From positions 1 through 48,840 of the forward strand of contig NZ_FMXC01000015.1 in the NCBI RefSeq assembly GCF_900103655.1: a stretch of 48,840 bases of DNA. The letters run 5' to 3'. Below, piece by piece: positions 35,240 through 43,971 of the stretch. Source of the DNA: Lactobacillus kefiranofaciens. GTDB lineage: Bacteria > Bacillota > Bacilli > Lactobacillales > Lactobacillaceae. The translations under genes were made by a program, and so were the position numbers. The first letter of the stretch is position 1; each line of letters opens with the position of its first letter. The notes under the pieces are model-generated. The model was not told the origin of the DNA. It was given only the letters and a program-made list of their open reading frames with translations, and ran no database searches.

Positions 35240-36484
35240 TTAACGATCACGATAAGAAATACCCCAAGCAAAGATCAAAACAAGGATAAAGTTAAGCAGA
35301 AGTGTAAATCCAGTTACCCAGAAGACTGTAGCGTAATTTGAAAAACCAGAAATAGTTGAGCCAAGTAATGATCCTAAAACTGCACCAACTGCTTGGAAAG
35401 ATTGGTTATAAGAGAAAATTCGACCGAAGCTTTCTTGTGGTGTGTTTAAAGTTAAAACGGTTTGAGCTGCTGGCAACATCCCCGCACTAGCAATTCCTAA
35501 GAAAAACCTCAGTACAGCTAATACCCAAGGATTATTTGTCAAAGCCATTGGAATAAACAGAACGAGACCAACAACCAAACCAGTTCTAAGTACACGTAAT
35601 GGACCAATTTCATCCATCTTATGGCCAATTCGGGATGCCGCGATTAATGTGCCCAGTCCCGGCGTTGCGGCAACGACACCTGCTACAAAGGCGACATTGC
35701 TGCCGTGTGGCATCATCGATTTTACATATAATGATACGATAGGGTCAATTGACATCGTTGAAGATTGGACCAACATTGTAGTAATGAACATTACGATAAT
35801 CAATTTAACACTAGGCAGACTTCGCATGATCTCGCCCATCGGCTTCATCTTTTCACGAGAAATAGGAGTAAAGTCTTCGTGAACCAAGAAGGTCGTTCCT
35901 AAAAAGACGATGAACATGAGCACACCGGTGATGAAGAAAGGAATCCGATAACCCCAGGCACCGCCGAACATGTTGCCAAAGAAACTAGATAAGGCACCAC
36001 CAAGAAGTGGGCCAACTAAGTTGCCGGCAGTACCAGCAGTCATCATTTGACTCATCACCCAGCCGCTACGTTCATGCGGCGTTTCACTAGCCATCAGTGC
36101 AGTTGCGTTGTTAATGTAGCCAGAAAAAGCACCCTGAATAAAACGCATAATAACGATATAAATTGCGTTAGGAGCAAAACCAGTTAAGGTAATCGTCAAA
36201 GCCATTACCCCAGAAGCCCGCATGCACATTAACTTTCGACCTTTACGGTCGGCTAAATTACCCCAATAAGGCGAAACTATTGCCTGGGCAATAAAAGTCA
36301 TGGCAAAGGCCAATCCTGAATATAGGTTGATTTGTAACTTAGAATAATTACCTAAATCAGAAATAAATAATGAAATAAAGGGCATGGTCATTGAATAGCC
36401 CATTCCAGTAATAAAACATCCTAGCCAAAGGGTGTAAAATGCTTTATGCCAGCCAGCTGGTAAATTGCGTATTTTTGCAGTCAA
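35240..36484 (-). CDS. MFS multidrug-type efflux permease
   Basis: About 414 residues with twelve membrane spans. The MFS motif A between spans 2 and 3 reads GNLADRKGRKLM. Its drug-efflux layout resembles TetA/MdtG-type proteins; the substrate is unknown. The start is uncertain. A longer frame reaches 36559, but its first 25 residues (AFEAYVTISIINQ...) look non-coding. TTG at 36484, just before TAKIRNLPAGWHKAFYTLW and behind AAAGAGATG, is my choice. Confidence 0.8.
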   Translation of the reverse strand: MTAKIRNLPAGWHKAFYTLWLGCFITGMGYSMTMPFISLFISDLGNYSKLQINLYSGLAFAMTFIAQAIVSPYWGNLADRKGRKLMCMRASGVMALTITLTGFAPNAIYIVIMRFIQGAFSGYINNATALMASETPHERSGWVMSQMMTAGTAGNLVGPLLGGALSSFFGNMFGGAWGYRIPFFITGVLMFIVFLGTTFLVHEDFTPISREKMKPMGEIMRSLPSVKLIIVMFITTMLVQSSTMSIDPIVSLYVKSMMPHGSNVAFVAGVVAATPGLGTLIAASRIGHKMDEIGPLRVLRTGLVVGLVLFIPMALTNNPWVLAVLRFFLGIASAGMLPAAQTVLTLNTPQESFGRIFSYNQSFQAVGAVLGSLLGSTISGFSNYATVFWVTGFTLLLNFILVLIFAWGISYRDR

Positions 36485-36629
36485 AAAGTCATCTCTTTCA
36501 AAAAATTGGTTAATAATGCTTATTGTAACATATGCTTCAAATGCTAAAATTTTCTTCAATTCTGGCTGCGACTAATACTATATTGTAAATAATGTGCTAC
36601 GATAATGGCTTGAAGGGAGAAGTTGTATT

Positions 36630-37607
36630 ATGGCACACATGTCACGGCGTGAATATCGCATGAAGAAGGAACATAATCAAACCAGTGCTGATCAAGCGCG
36701 GGTTAATTATTCCAGGAATCAAGCTAATAGTCGCGAGGCTTTTAGAAATAAAAAGATTAGCAATCCTGCACCACTTAATACCAAACTGGATACTTCAAGA
36801 GAAGATTATCATCAGGTAAAGCTGAACTTCTGGACTATCTTTTCGGATCGACCTTATGTTTCAGTGGCAATTATCGTTTTAGCCCTATTCTTAGCCATGA
36901 TTAAATTATGGTGGGCCTTACTCATCTTATTGCTAGTGGTGATTGCTGGTATTTTCATTATTGGTCACAGTCATCACCCACATCAGGTGTTAAGTTTAGA
37001 ATTTCACCTGAAGGCATCAAGAAAATTAAGCATGTTGCGAGCATTAGAGCTTGGTGGTTCCGTTGTAATGTTTTTAGCTACCTATATGAAGCAGGTAGTT
37101 ACCGTAGACTTCTCATCAGCTGGGTCAACAGATAGCTTCCAGATCATTCAAGGTGCCTTGTCTAATAGTGGTGGCATCTATGGTCAACGTGGCTCGTACT
37201 TTTTAAACTTGCTGAATACGGTGACTGGTGGGCAATTATGGAGTTCATATCGCTATGCCACCAATAGTGCACAGATGATGAATAGTAATTCTGGTCGCTG
37301 GATTATTATTTGGATTATGTTGTTAATGCTTGCTCCAGCTTTTTGCGTTTTGGCCCAATTCTTTAGAGAGCCTTATTCAAGAAATGCGACTTTAGTTACT
37401 TCACTGATCACAACCGTAAGTTTTATTCTGACACCCCTTTTGATGAGAAAATGGGTAGTTGGCTACGCGATGGAGAATCAGATGGCTCGAGAAGCTGCCA
37501 ATAATGCCGTGCGTATTGGAACGATGGCCTATGTGGGCATGGCTTGTTCAATTCTAGTATTAATCATTGCCATCTATCGCTATATTAAACAAGATAATTT
37601 TGCATAA
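36630..37607 (+). CDS. Membrane protein with long cytoplasmic N-terminus, unknown function
   Basis: 325 residues. Residues 1-75 are hydrophilic and basic (MSRREYRMKKEHNQTS...), then a pair of spans near residues 78-110, a span near 137-155, an extracellular-looking Ser/Gly/Tyr-rich loop (SNSGGIYGQRGSYF), and three C-terminal spans. I do not recognise the family. ATG at 36630 follows AAGGGAG. It is divergent from the MFS gene. Confidence 0.7.
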   Translation: MAHMSRREYRMKKEHNQTSADQARVNYSRNQANSREAFRNKKISNPAPLNTKLDTSREDYHQVKLNFWTIFSDRPYVSVAIIVLALFLAMIKLWWALLILLLVVIAGIFIIGHSHHPHQVLSLEFHLKASRKLSMLRALELGGSVVMFLATYMKQVVTVDFSSAGSTDSFQIIQGALSNSGGIYGQRGSYFLNLLNTVTGGQLWSSYRYATNSAQMMNSNSGRWIIIWIMLLMLAPAFCVLAQFFREPYSRNATLVTSLITTVSFILTPLLMRKWVVGYAMENQMAREAANNAVRIGTMAYVGMACSILVLIIAIYRYIKQDNFA

Positions 37608-37610
37608 ACA

Positions 37611-37645
37611 AAAACAGCTTAGCTCTAATTGAACTAGGCTGTTTT
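37611..37645. terminator. Convergent terminator
   Basis: AAAACAGC at 37611-37618 pairs with GCTGTTTT at 37638-37645, with partial pairing inside the loop. Confidence 0.7.
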
Positions 37646-37673
37646 CTTATATTTTTTGGGAATTAAGAATGAA

Positions 37674-38027
37674 TTAATACCGGTTATGTGCTAACCAAAA
37701 TCTCTTAGCGTTAACCCATGAACCGTAACGGATGTAAACATATCTGTCGGCAGTACGTTCTTGGTTCTTAGGTGATAAGTTGCCGTGCAAGTAACCGATT
37801 GATAATTGGTATTTACCGTAACATGAACCGTTTCTAGCAGTGTAGTTACCACCTGATTCGCGCATTGCAATCCATCTTTTAGCTGCTCTTTCTTTCTTAG
37901 AAAGCTTCGCGGCTTGTACAGTTTGGGTTGAGTTGCTGCTGAAAGCTTGTACAACTGTTACACAGGCAAAGGCAAGTGCTAAAGCAGCTAAAATTTTAAC
38001 AAAAGTAGATTTAACGTTTTTACTCAT
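37674..38027 (-). CDS. Secreted Apf-like (aggregation-promoting factor) protein
   Basis: 117 residues. The signal peptide ends near VQAA (cleavage before KLSKK). The mature part is only the Apf C-terminal lysozyme-like domain: AAKRWIAMRESGGNYTARNG, GKYQLSIGYLHGN, then YVYIRYGSWVNAKRFW. No LysM or long linker is present, so it is a minimal form of the family. Apf proteins act at the cell surface and are linked to cell shape and aggregation. The ~200-base gap upstream holds its leader and promoter; no other gene is visible there. Confidence 0.85.
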   Translation of the reverse strand: MSKNVKSTFVKILAALALAFACVTVVQAFSSNSTQTVQAAKLSKKERAAKRWIAMRESGGNYTARNGSCYGKYQLSIGYLHGNLSPKNQERTADRYVYIRYGSWVNAKRFWLAHNRY

Positions 38028-38235
38028 TTATTTTATTCATCCTTATTAATACTTGTTTTAAAAAAACTTATTTATTTCTTAATGACTATGCTTATATAGT
38101 ACGAGCTTAATGTGACAGCAGTGTTACAAAATGAAAACGTCACTCTTACAATCGAGAATATTTAGCCTTTTTTAAGTGTTTTCCGCCCAATTTTGGTAAA
38201 ATTTAAATGAAATGTACTAATTTAGGAGGTATGAA

Positions 38236-40767
38236 ATGGCAGTTAAACGTTTTTATGAAACTTTTCATCCAGAACACTATGATCTTCGAATCGAAGTAAA
38301 CCGTGAAAAGAAGACAATTTCTGGAACTTCTACTATTACTGGTGAAGCAATTGAAAATCCAGTAATGGTTAACCAAAAGTTCATGGACATCAAGAATGTT
38401 ACAGTCGATGGTGAAAAAGTTCCTTTCGAATTTAATGATAAGGATGAAGCAATTAAGATTGATGCGGGCAAAACCGGCAAGATGGTCATCGAGATTGCTT
38501 ATACCGCACCATTGACCGATACAATGATGGGTATTTATCCTTCATATTACGAAGTTGATGGCGTTAAGAAGCAAATTATCGGTACGCAATTTGAGACTAC
38601 TTTTGCTCGTCAAGCATTCCCATCAATCGATGAACCAGAAGCTAAGGCTACTTTCTCACTTGCACTTAAGTGGGACGAACAAGATGGCGAAGTTGCTCTT
38701 GCCAACATGCCTGAAACTGAAGTGGACCAGGATGGCTACCACCATTTTGAAGAAACTGTCCGCATGTCTAGTTACTTGGTCGCATTTGCCTTTGGTGATT
38801 TGCAATCCAAGACTACTCATACTAAGGATGGCGTTTTAATTGGTGTTTACGCAACCAAGGCTCATAAGGCTAAGGAATTAGACTTTGCTTTGGATATTGC
38901 TAAACGGGCAATCGAATTTTACGAAGAATTCTACCAAACTAAGTACCCACTTCCACAATCATTGCAATTGACCTTGCCAGACTTCTCTGCTGGTGCCATG
39001 GAAAACTGGGGCTTGGTAACTTACCGTGAAGCATACTTATTGCTTGACCCAGACAACACTAGCTTGGAAATGAAGAAGCTGGTTGCCACTGTTATTACCC
39101 ACGAATTGGCTCACCAATGGTTCGGTGACTTGGTAACCATGAAGTGGTGGGACAACTTATGGTTAAACGAAAGTTTTGCCAACATGATGGAATACTTATC
39201 AGTTGATGGCTTGGAACCTGACTGGCATATTTGGGAAATGTTTCAAACGAGCGAAGCTCCTGCAGCTTTGAGCCGTGATGCTACTGATGGCGTTCAACCA
39301 ATTCAAATGGAAATCAACGACCCTGCAGATATTGACTCAGTCTTTGATAGCGCGATTGTTTACGCTAAGGGTTCAAGAATGTTGGTCATGGTTCGCTCAC
39401 TTCTTGGCGATGACGCATTGCGTAAAGGCTTAAAGTACTACTTCGATCATCATAAGTTTGGCAATGCTACTGGTGATGATTTGTGGGATGCACTTTCTAC
39501 TGCTACTGATTTGGATATCGGCAAGATCATGCACTCATGGCTCAAGCAACCTGGCTATCCAGTAGTTAACGCTTTTGTTGATGAAGATGGTCACTTGAAG
39601 CTTACGCAAAAGCAATTCTTCATCGGTGAAGGCGAAGATAAGGGTAGACAATGGCAAATTCCATTGAACGCTAACTTCGATGCACCTAAGATTATGTCCG
39701 ACAAGGAAATCGACTTAGGCAACTATAAGGTAATTCGTGAAGAAGCAGGCCACCCATTAAGAATCAATGTGGGCAACAATTCTCACTTTATTGTTAAGTA
39801 CGACAAGACCTTGCTCGATGATATCTTGTCTGATGTTGATGAGCTTGATCCAATTGCTAAATTGCAATTATTGCAAGACTTGCGTCTTTTGGCAGAAGGC
39901 AAGCAAATTTCTTACGCATCAATCGTACCTCTTCTTACCAAATTCGCTGACTCTAAGTCAAGTTTGGTAATCAATGCATTGTACACAACTGCCGCTAAGC
40001 TTCGTCAATTCGTTGAACCTGAATCAGCTGCCGAAAAGAACTTGAAGAAACTCTATGATCTTTTGTCCAAGGATCAAGTTGCTCGCTTAGGCTGGACAGT
40101 AAAGCCAGGCGAAAGCGATGAAGATATTCAAATCCGTCCATACGAATTAGCCGCTAGCCTTTATGCAGAAAACGCTGATTCAATTAAGACGGCTCACGAA
40201 GTCTTTACTGAAAATGAAAACAACTTGGAAGGCATGAATGCAGATGTTCGTCCATATGTTTTGCGTAATGAAGTAAAGAACTATGGTAGTCACGACTTAG
40301 TTGCTAAGTTGATCAAAGAATATCAAAGAACTGCTGATGCATCTTACAAGGCAGACTTGCGTGGTGCGATTACCAGCACGATTGACCCGGTTGAAGTTAA
40401 GGAAATTATTAATAATTTCGAAAATGCCGATGTAATTAAGCCACAAGACTTGCGTGGTTGGTACCGCGGGTTACTGGCTAACCATCATGGTCAACAAGCT
40501 GCTTGGGACTGGATCAGAGACGACTGGGACTGGCTTGATAAGACTGTTGGCGGTGACATGGAATTTGCTACGTTTATCACCGTTACAACCGGCGTCTTCC
40601 ACACTCCAGCAAGATTGAAGGAATTCAAGGAATTCTTTGAACCAAAGGTAAACGTTCCACTTCTTAGCCGTGAAATTAAGATGGATGTTAAGGTCATCGA
40701 AAGCAAGGTTGACTTGATCGAAGCCGAAAAAGATGCAGTTAATGCTGCCGTTGCTAAGGCACTTTAA
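38236..40767 (+). CDS. pepN: Aminopeptidase N PepN
   Basis: Zinc metallopeptidase of family M1, a general aminopeptidase that releases N-terminal residues from peptides in the cytoplasm. 843 residues, full length. Exopeptidase motif GAMENWG is followed by zinc motif HELAHQW with the third ligand Glu in LWLNESFAN. ATG at 38236 has a perfect AGGAGGT. The sequence closely resembles what I know of L. helveticus/acidophilus PepN, which fits the species group. It is next to the peptide transporter DtpT. Confidence 0.97.
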   Translation: MAVKRFYETFHPEHYDLRIEVNREKKTISGTSTITGEAIENPVMVNQKFMDIKNVTVDGEKVPFEFNDKDEAIKIDAGKTGKMVIEIAYTAPLTDTMMGIYPSYYEVDGVKKQIIGTQFETTFARQAFPSIDEPEAKATFSLALKWDEQDGEVALANMPETEVDQDGYHHFEETVRMSSYLVAFAFGDLQSKTTHTKDGVLIGVYATKAHKAKELDFALDIAKRAIEFYEEFYQTKYPLPQSLQLTLPDFSAGAMENWGLVTYREAYLLLDPDNTSLEMKKLVATVITHELAHQWFGDLVTMKWWDNLWLNESFANMMEYLSVDGLEPDWHIWEMFQTSEAPAALSRDATDGVQPIQMEINDPADIDSVFDSAIVYAKGSRMLVMVRSLLGDDALRKGLKYYFDHHKFGNATGDDLWDALSTATDLDIGKIMHSWLKQPGYPVVNAFVDEDGHLKLTQKQFFIGEGEDKGRQWQIPLNANFDAPKIMSDKEIDLGNYKVIREEAGHPLRINVGNNSHFIVKYDKTLLDDILSDVDELDPIAKLQLLQDLRLLAEGKQISYASIVPLLTKFADSKSSLVINALYTTAAKLRQFVEPESAAEKNLKKLYDLLSKDQVARLGWTVKPGESDEDIQIRPYELAASLYAENADSIKTAHEVFTENENNLEGMNADVRPYVLRNEVKNYGSHDLVAKLIKEYQRTADASYKADLRGAITSTIDPVEVKEIINNFENADVIKPQDLRGWYRGLLANHHGQQAAWDWIRDDWDWLDKTVGGDMEFATFITVTTGVFHTPARLKEFKEFFEPKVNVPLLSREIKMDVKVIESKVDLIEAEKDAVNAAVAKAL

Positions 40768-40790
40768 TTAGAAAAAATAATATTTAGAAG

Positions 40791-40828
40791 ATAAGGATCC
40801 AACTGTAAAAAGAGGATCCTTATTTTTC
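40791..40828 (+). terminator. pepN terminator
   Basis: ATAAGGATCC at 40791-40800 pairs with GGATCCTTAT at 40814-40823, followed by TTTTT. Confidence 0.85.
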
Positions 40829-40878
40829 GTGGTATAATTATTTTTATTGCTTACCTTAGATAAGAAGGGAGTTTTTCT

Positions 40879-42372
40879 TTGGGTAAACGAGATTCAAATA
40901 CAGCATTTTTTGGACAACCAAAGGGTTTGTCCACTTTATTCTTTACTGAAATGTGGGAGCGTTTCAGTTATTACGGTATGCGTGCTATTTTACTTTTCTA
41001 CATGTATTATGCAGTTACCAAGGGTGGTCTGGGGATGGACCAGACTACTGCTGCGTCAATCATGTCGATTTATGGCTCGCTGGTTTATTTATCTACCCTA
41101 GTGGGTGGTTGGCTTTCTGATCGAGTATGGGGTTCAAGAAAGACCGTTTTCTATGGCGGTGTTTTGATCATGTTAGGTCATATCGTCTTAGCTTTGCCAG
41201 CAGGCGTAGCGGCGTTATATAGCTCAATCGCGTTAATCGTTGTGGGTACGGGACTACTCAAGCCTAATGTTTCCTCAATGGTTGGAGGCCTTTATTCAGT
41301 TGAAGACCGTCGTCGAGATGCCGGCTTTAGTATTTTTGTTTTTGGTATTAATATCGGTTCGTTTTTGGCACCGCTACTCGTGCCATGGGCTGCTCAAGGT
41401 TTCGGCTTTAATTTGTTCGGCAATGAAATGAACTTCCACGCTGGCTTTTCATTAGCTGCAGTGGGGATGTTCCTAGGCTTGGTTCAGTATGTGTTAGGCG
41501 GTAAGAAATATCTTTCAACTGATAGTTTGACGCCGAATGATCCAATTGATAAAGGCGATTTGCTTAATGTAATTAAGTGGGTAGTAATTATTATCGTGGC
41601 AATTGGCATAGTATTAGCTGCAATGGCTGGTGTAGGTCAATTGAATGTTAATAACATTATTACCTTGCTAACGATTCTAGCAATTGCACTGCCAATCTAC
41701 TATTTCGTTATGATGCTGCGCAGCCCTAAGGTTACTAAGATGGAACGCTCACGGGTTAAGGCTTATATTCCGTTGTTCTTCGCGGCAGCTATTTTCTGGG
41801 GTATTGAAGAATCGGGTTCTGTTGTTTTGGCTTTATTTGCGGAACAAAGAACGGTGCTGCATATTGGTGGTTGGCACTTTGCGGCAGCTAATTTCCAATC
41901 ACTTAATCCATTGTTTATTATGATCTTAACGCCGGTTTTTGTCTGGTTATGGGAACATTGGAAAAAGCAGCCAACAGCACCAGGCAAGTTTGCGGCAGGA
42001 CTGATCTTTGCCGGCTTGTCTTACATGTGGATGGCTTTACCAGGGATGCTCTTTGGCACTAGCGGTCGCGTTAGTCCATTTTGGCTTGTTGGATCTTGGT
42101 TTATTGTAGAAATTGCCGAGATGCTGATTTCACCAATTGGTTTGTCAATTACGACTAAATTAGCACCGAATGCATTCCGTTCACAGATGATGAGTATGTG
42201 GTTCATGGCTGACGCAACGGGTCAGGCAATCAACGCACAAATCGTTAAGTTTTATTCAAGTGGTACAGAAGTACAATACTTCTTGGCAATCGGTTTAGTC
42301 AGTGCTGTCTTTGGCATTATTATGTTCGCGTTAGTTAAGAAAATTAATACGCTGATGGAAGGCGTTCATTAG
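40879..42372 (+). CDS. dtpT: POT-family di/tripeptide transporter DtpT
   Basis: 497 residues with about 14 membrane spans, proton-coupled oligopeptide transporter. Family motifs: EMWERFSYYGMRA in span 1, the SIYGSLVYLSTLVGGWLSDR region, and FVFGINIGSFLAP. It imports di- and tripeptides, which PepN and other peptidases then cleave. The start is TTG at 40879 behind GAAGGGAG. Transcribed separately from pepN. Confidence 0.93.
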   Translation: MGKRDSNTAFFGQPKGLSTLFFTEMWERFSYYGMRAILLFYMYYAVTKGGLGMDQTTAASIMSIYGSLVYLSTLVGGWLSDRVWGSRKTVFYGGVLIMLGHIVLALPAGVAALYSSIALIVVGTGLLKPNVSSMVGGLYSVEDRRRDAGFSIFVFGINIGSFLAPLLVPWAAQGFGFNLFGNEMNFHAGFSLAAVGMFLGLVQYVLGGKKYLSTDSLTPNDPIDKGDLLNVIKWVVIIIVAIGIVLAAMAGVGQLNVNNIITLLTILAIALPIYYFVMMLRSPKVTKMERSRVKAYIPLFFAAAIFWGIEESGSVVLALFAEQRTVLHIGGWHFAAANFQSLNPLFIMILTPVFVWLWEHWKKQPTAPGKFAAGLIFAGLSYMWMALPGMLFGTSGRVSPFWLVGSWFIVEIAEMLISPIGLSITTKLAPNAFRSQMMSMWFMADATGQAINAQIVKFYSSGTEVQYFLAIGLVSAVFGIIMFALVKKINTLMEGVH

Positions 42373-42383
42373 AAATTCAATCA

Positions 42384-42409
42384 GAGTCTACGAAAGTAGG
42401 GCTTTTTTT
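42384..42409 (+). terminator. Probable dtpT terminator
   Basis: GAGTCTAC-GAAA-GTAGGGCT with imperfect pairing, ending in TTTTTTT. The first LytTR-type repeat (42408) begins at its end. Confidence 0.6.
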
Positions 42410-42437
42410 ACCGCTTGGAACTAAAAAGTTACCGCTT
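42408..42437 (+). promoter_or_regulatory. LytTR-type direct repeats
   Basis: Two exact copies of TTACCGCTT at 42408-42416 and 42429-42437, 12 bases apart (21-base period, two helical turns). LytTR regulators bind 9-bp direct repeats with about 12-bp spacing just upstream of the -35 region, and these repeats lie directly before a LytTR gene. A candidate -10 is TAGTAAT at 42450-42456. Autoregulation is inferred. Confidence 0.65.
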
Positions 42438-42505
42438 AAGCCAAAAGACTAGTAATTTAAATGAATATATCTTTTAATAAAATTATCAGATTTGAGGTGA
42501 GAAGC

Positions 42506-42948
42506 ATGAAAGTCAAACTTGAAATAGATCCAGATGCACCGGAAGCGGAGATCGTAATTAGAGCCAAGGATATTTCCCCGGAAATAAAACAGCTTTATCA
42601 AAAATTGCAGGCACAAGATCAGCACGCGGATCAAATTGAAGGAATACGTGATGATATGTCTTACTATCTGCGCTTGAGTGATATTCTCTTTTTTGAAACC
42701 AAGTCATGGCACATACTAAGAGGCACGCTTATCTGGTAAAATATAAATTATACGAGCTTGAAAATATCTTGGGCGCAGGGTTCATGCGTATCTCCAAATC
42801 AGCAATTATTAATTTAGATCAGATTTATGGCCTAACGCGGTCGATCTCTAATTGTAAGATTCAATTTCATGATTCTTATAAGACAGTCTATGCTTCACGT
42901 CGTTATTATAAAGATTTACGTAATCGCTTGAATGAAAGAAGGTTTTAA
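42506..42948 (+). pseudogene. LytTR-family DNA-binding regulator, frameshifted
   Basis: ATG at 42506 behind GAGGTGAGAAG begins MKVKLEIDPDAPEAEIVIRA. The frame goes on to SDILFFETKSW and then stops at 42739. The rest of the LytTR domain resumes in another frame at AHTKRHAYLVKYKLYELE and ends in RISKSAIINLDQIYGL and YASRRYYKDLRNRLNERRF (stop 42946-42948). Together they give the usual ~147-residue stand-alone LytTR protein. The frame change is -1. The upstream alternate ATG (42461) is not needed. A 10-bp deletion between direct repeats of GCACATA is a possible cause, see findings. It overlaps the next gene by one base. Confidence 0.75.
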
Positions 42949-43649
42949 TGATGAAAAAGAGTTTTAGCAGAATTTTATTAGGAGTAGGTTTTATTGCGGC
43001 GGCTGTTTTACTGGTAGTGAACCAATTAAATTTGCTTAGTTTCCGTTTAGGCTTCATGACTATTATTCTAGGTATAATTTTCTTAGCGCTGGTGATTAAG
43101 GGATTAATTGATCGTAGCATTTACTTAACTGTATTTTCGTTAGCCTTTTTAGTAATTACTTTTTCTAAGGATCTGCATATTGAAAAAATGCTATCACCAA
43201 TGAAGATTTTGTTTATTGCCCTATTAATTGCAATTGGTTTGAGTCTGCTTTTTACTCATAGCTTTCGGCCCAAAATAAGCGTTAATAAAGAGATTGGTGA
43301 CACTACGGTTGAGGAAAATGGCAATAATATCGTAATTGATCATCGTATGGGCGATACGTCGCGTTATGTGCACTCGCAACATCTAGAATCGATTCAAATT
43401 AATGCTTCGATGGGTGACATCAATGTGTATCTAGATGATGCCAAGGCCGCTGGCAATCGCGTCGACGTGAATCTGAATGCCTCAATGGGGGATGTAACGC
43501 TCTTTGTGCCACTATCTTGGCGAGTTGAGAATCACCTGCGGACAACTTTAGGCGATGTCACAATCAAAGGCGAGAGCAATGGCGGCGGTCCTACTTTAGT
43601 TTTGCAGGGCAAGGCTAATATGGGCGATGTTGAAATTAATTATGTTTAG
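42948..43649 (+). CDS. LiaF-like membrane protein
   Basis: 233 residues. The N-terminal half has four membrane spans; the C-terminal half is a LiaF-like beta-repeat domain with repeated MGD or LGD motifs (HRMGDTSRY, SMGDINVY, SMGDVTLF, TLGDVTIK, NMGDVEINY). LiaF proteins inhibit a two-component sensor in cell-wall stress. Here the partner is a LytTR regulator instead, as in the membrane-inhibitor/LytTR pairs of streptococci. ATG at 42948 overlaps the lytTR stop (TAATG), so they are coupled. Confidence 0.75.
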   Translation: MMKKSFSRILLGVGFIAAAVLLVVNQLNLLSFRLGFMTIILGIIFLALVIKGLIDRSIYLTVFSLAFLVITFSKDLHIEKMLSPMKILFIALLIAIGLSLLFTHSFRPKISVNKEIGDTTVEENGNNIVIDHRMGDTSRYVHSQHLESIQINASMGDINVYLDDAKAAGNRVDVNLNASMGDVTLFVPLSWRVENHLRTTLGDVTIKGESNGGGPTLVLQGKANMGDVEINYV

Positions 43650-43656
43650 AAATAAA

Positions 43657-43687
43657 CGCGCGAGAGTAATTCCCGCGCGCTTTTTTA
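43657..43687. terminator. Convergent terminator
   Basis: CGCGCG at 43657-43662 pairs with CGCGCG at 43674-43679, extended by GA/TC, followed by CTTTTTT. A GC-rich stem in an AT-rich region. Confidence 0.75.
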
Positions 43688-43882
43688 GAATTTACGTAAG
43701 TAAATGGCGTACATAACCAAGATAATACCTAAGATTAAGAAGATAATTGCTAAAGAACGTTGCCATTTTGCTTCATTGGCGTTAGTCTCTTTATCTTGCT
43801 GATTTTTATTATTTTTCATGCTTAAATATCTAAAATATGAGATTGCCGCTACAGCGAGGCAGATGATTCCGATGAATATCAT
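43685..43882 (-). CDS. Small two-span membrane protein
   Basis: 65 residues. Two spans (IFIGIICLAVAAISYFRYL and SLAIIFLILGIILVMYAIYL) flank a polar Asn/Lys/Glu-rich loop. ATG at 43882 follows AAAGGATT. Convergent with the LiaF-like gene. No family recognised. Confidence 0.6.
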   Translation of the reverse strand: MIFIGIICLAVAAISYFRYLSMKNNKNQQDKETNANEAKWQRSLAIIFLILGIILVMYAIYLRKF

Positions 43883-43933
43883 AATAATCCTTTCAAAAGT
43901 CTATATCTTTTTAGCTTAATTTTACGCAAAAAA

Positions 43934-43963
43934 ATAATGCTATTCAAATTCGAATAGCATTAT
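43934..43963. terminator. Terminator after the L,D-transpeptidase gene
   Basis: Perfect 12-bp stem ATAATGCTATTC / GAATAGCATTAT, loop of 6. Confidence 0.8.
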
Positions 43964-43971
43964 CTTAGTTT

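Noticed and set aside
36485-36559. N-terminal extension of the MFS permease
   Set aside because: The 25 extra residues do not resemble a permease start, and a better-placed TTG with a ribosome binding site lies at 36484.
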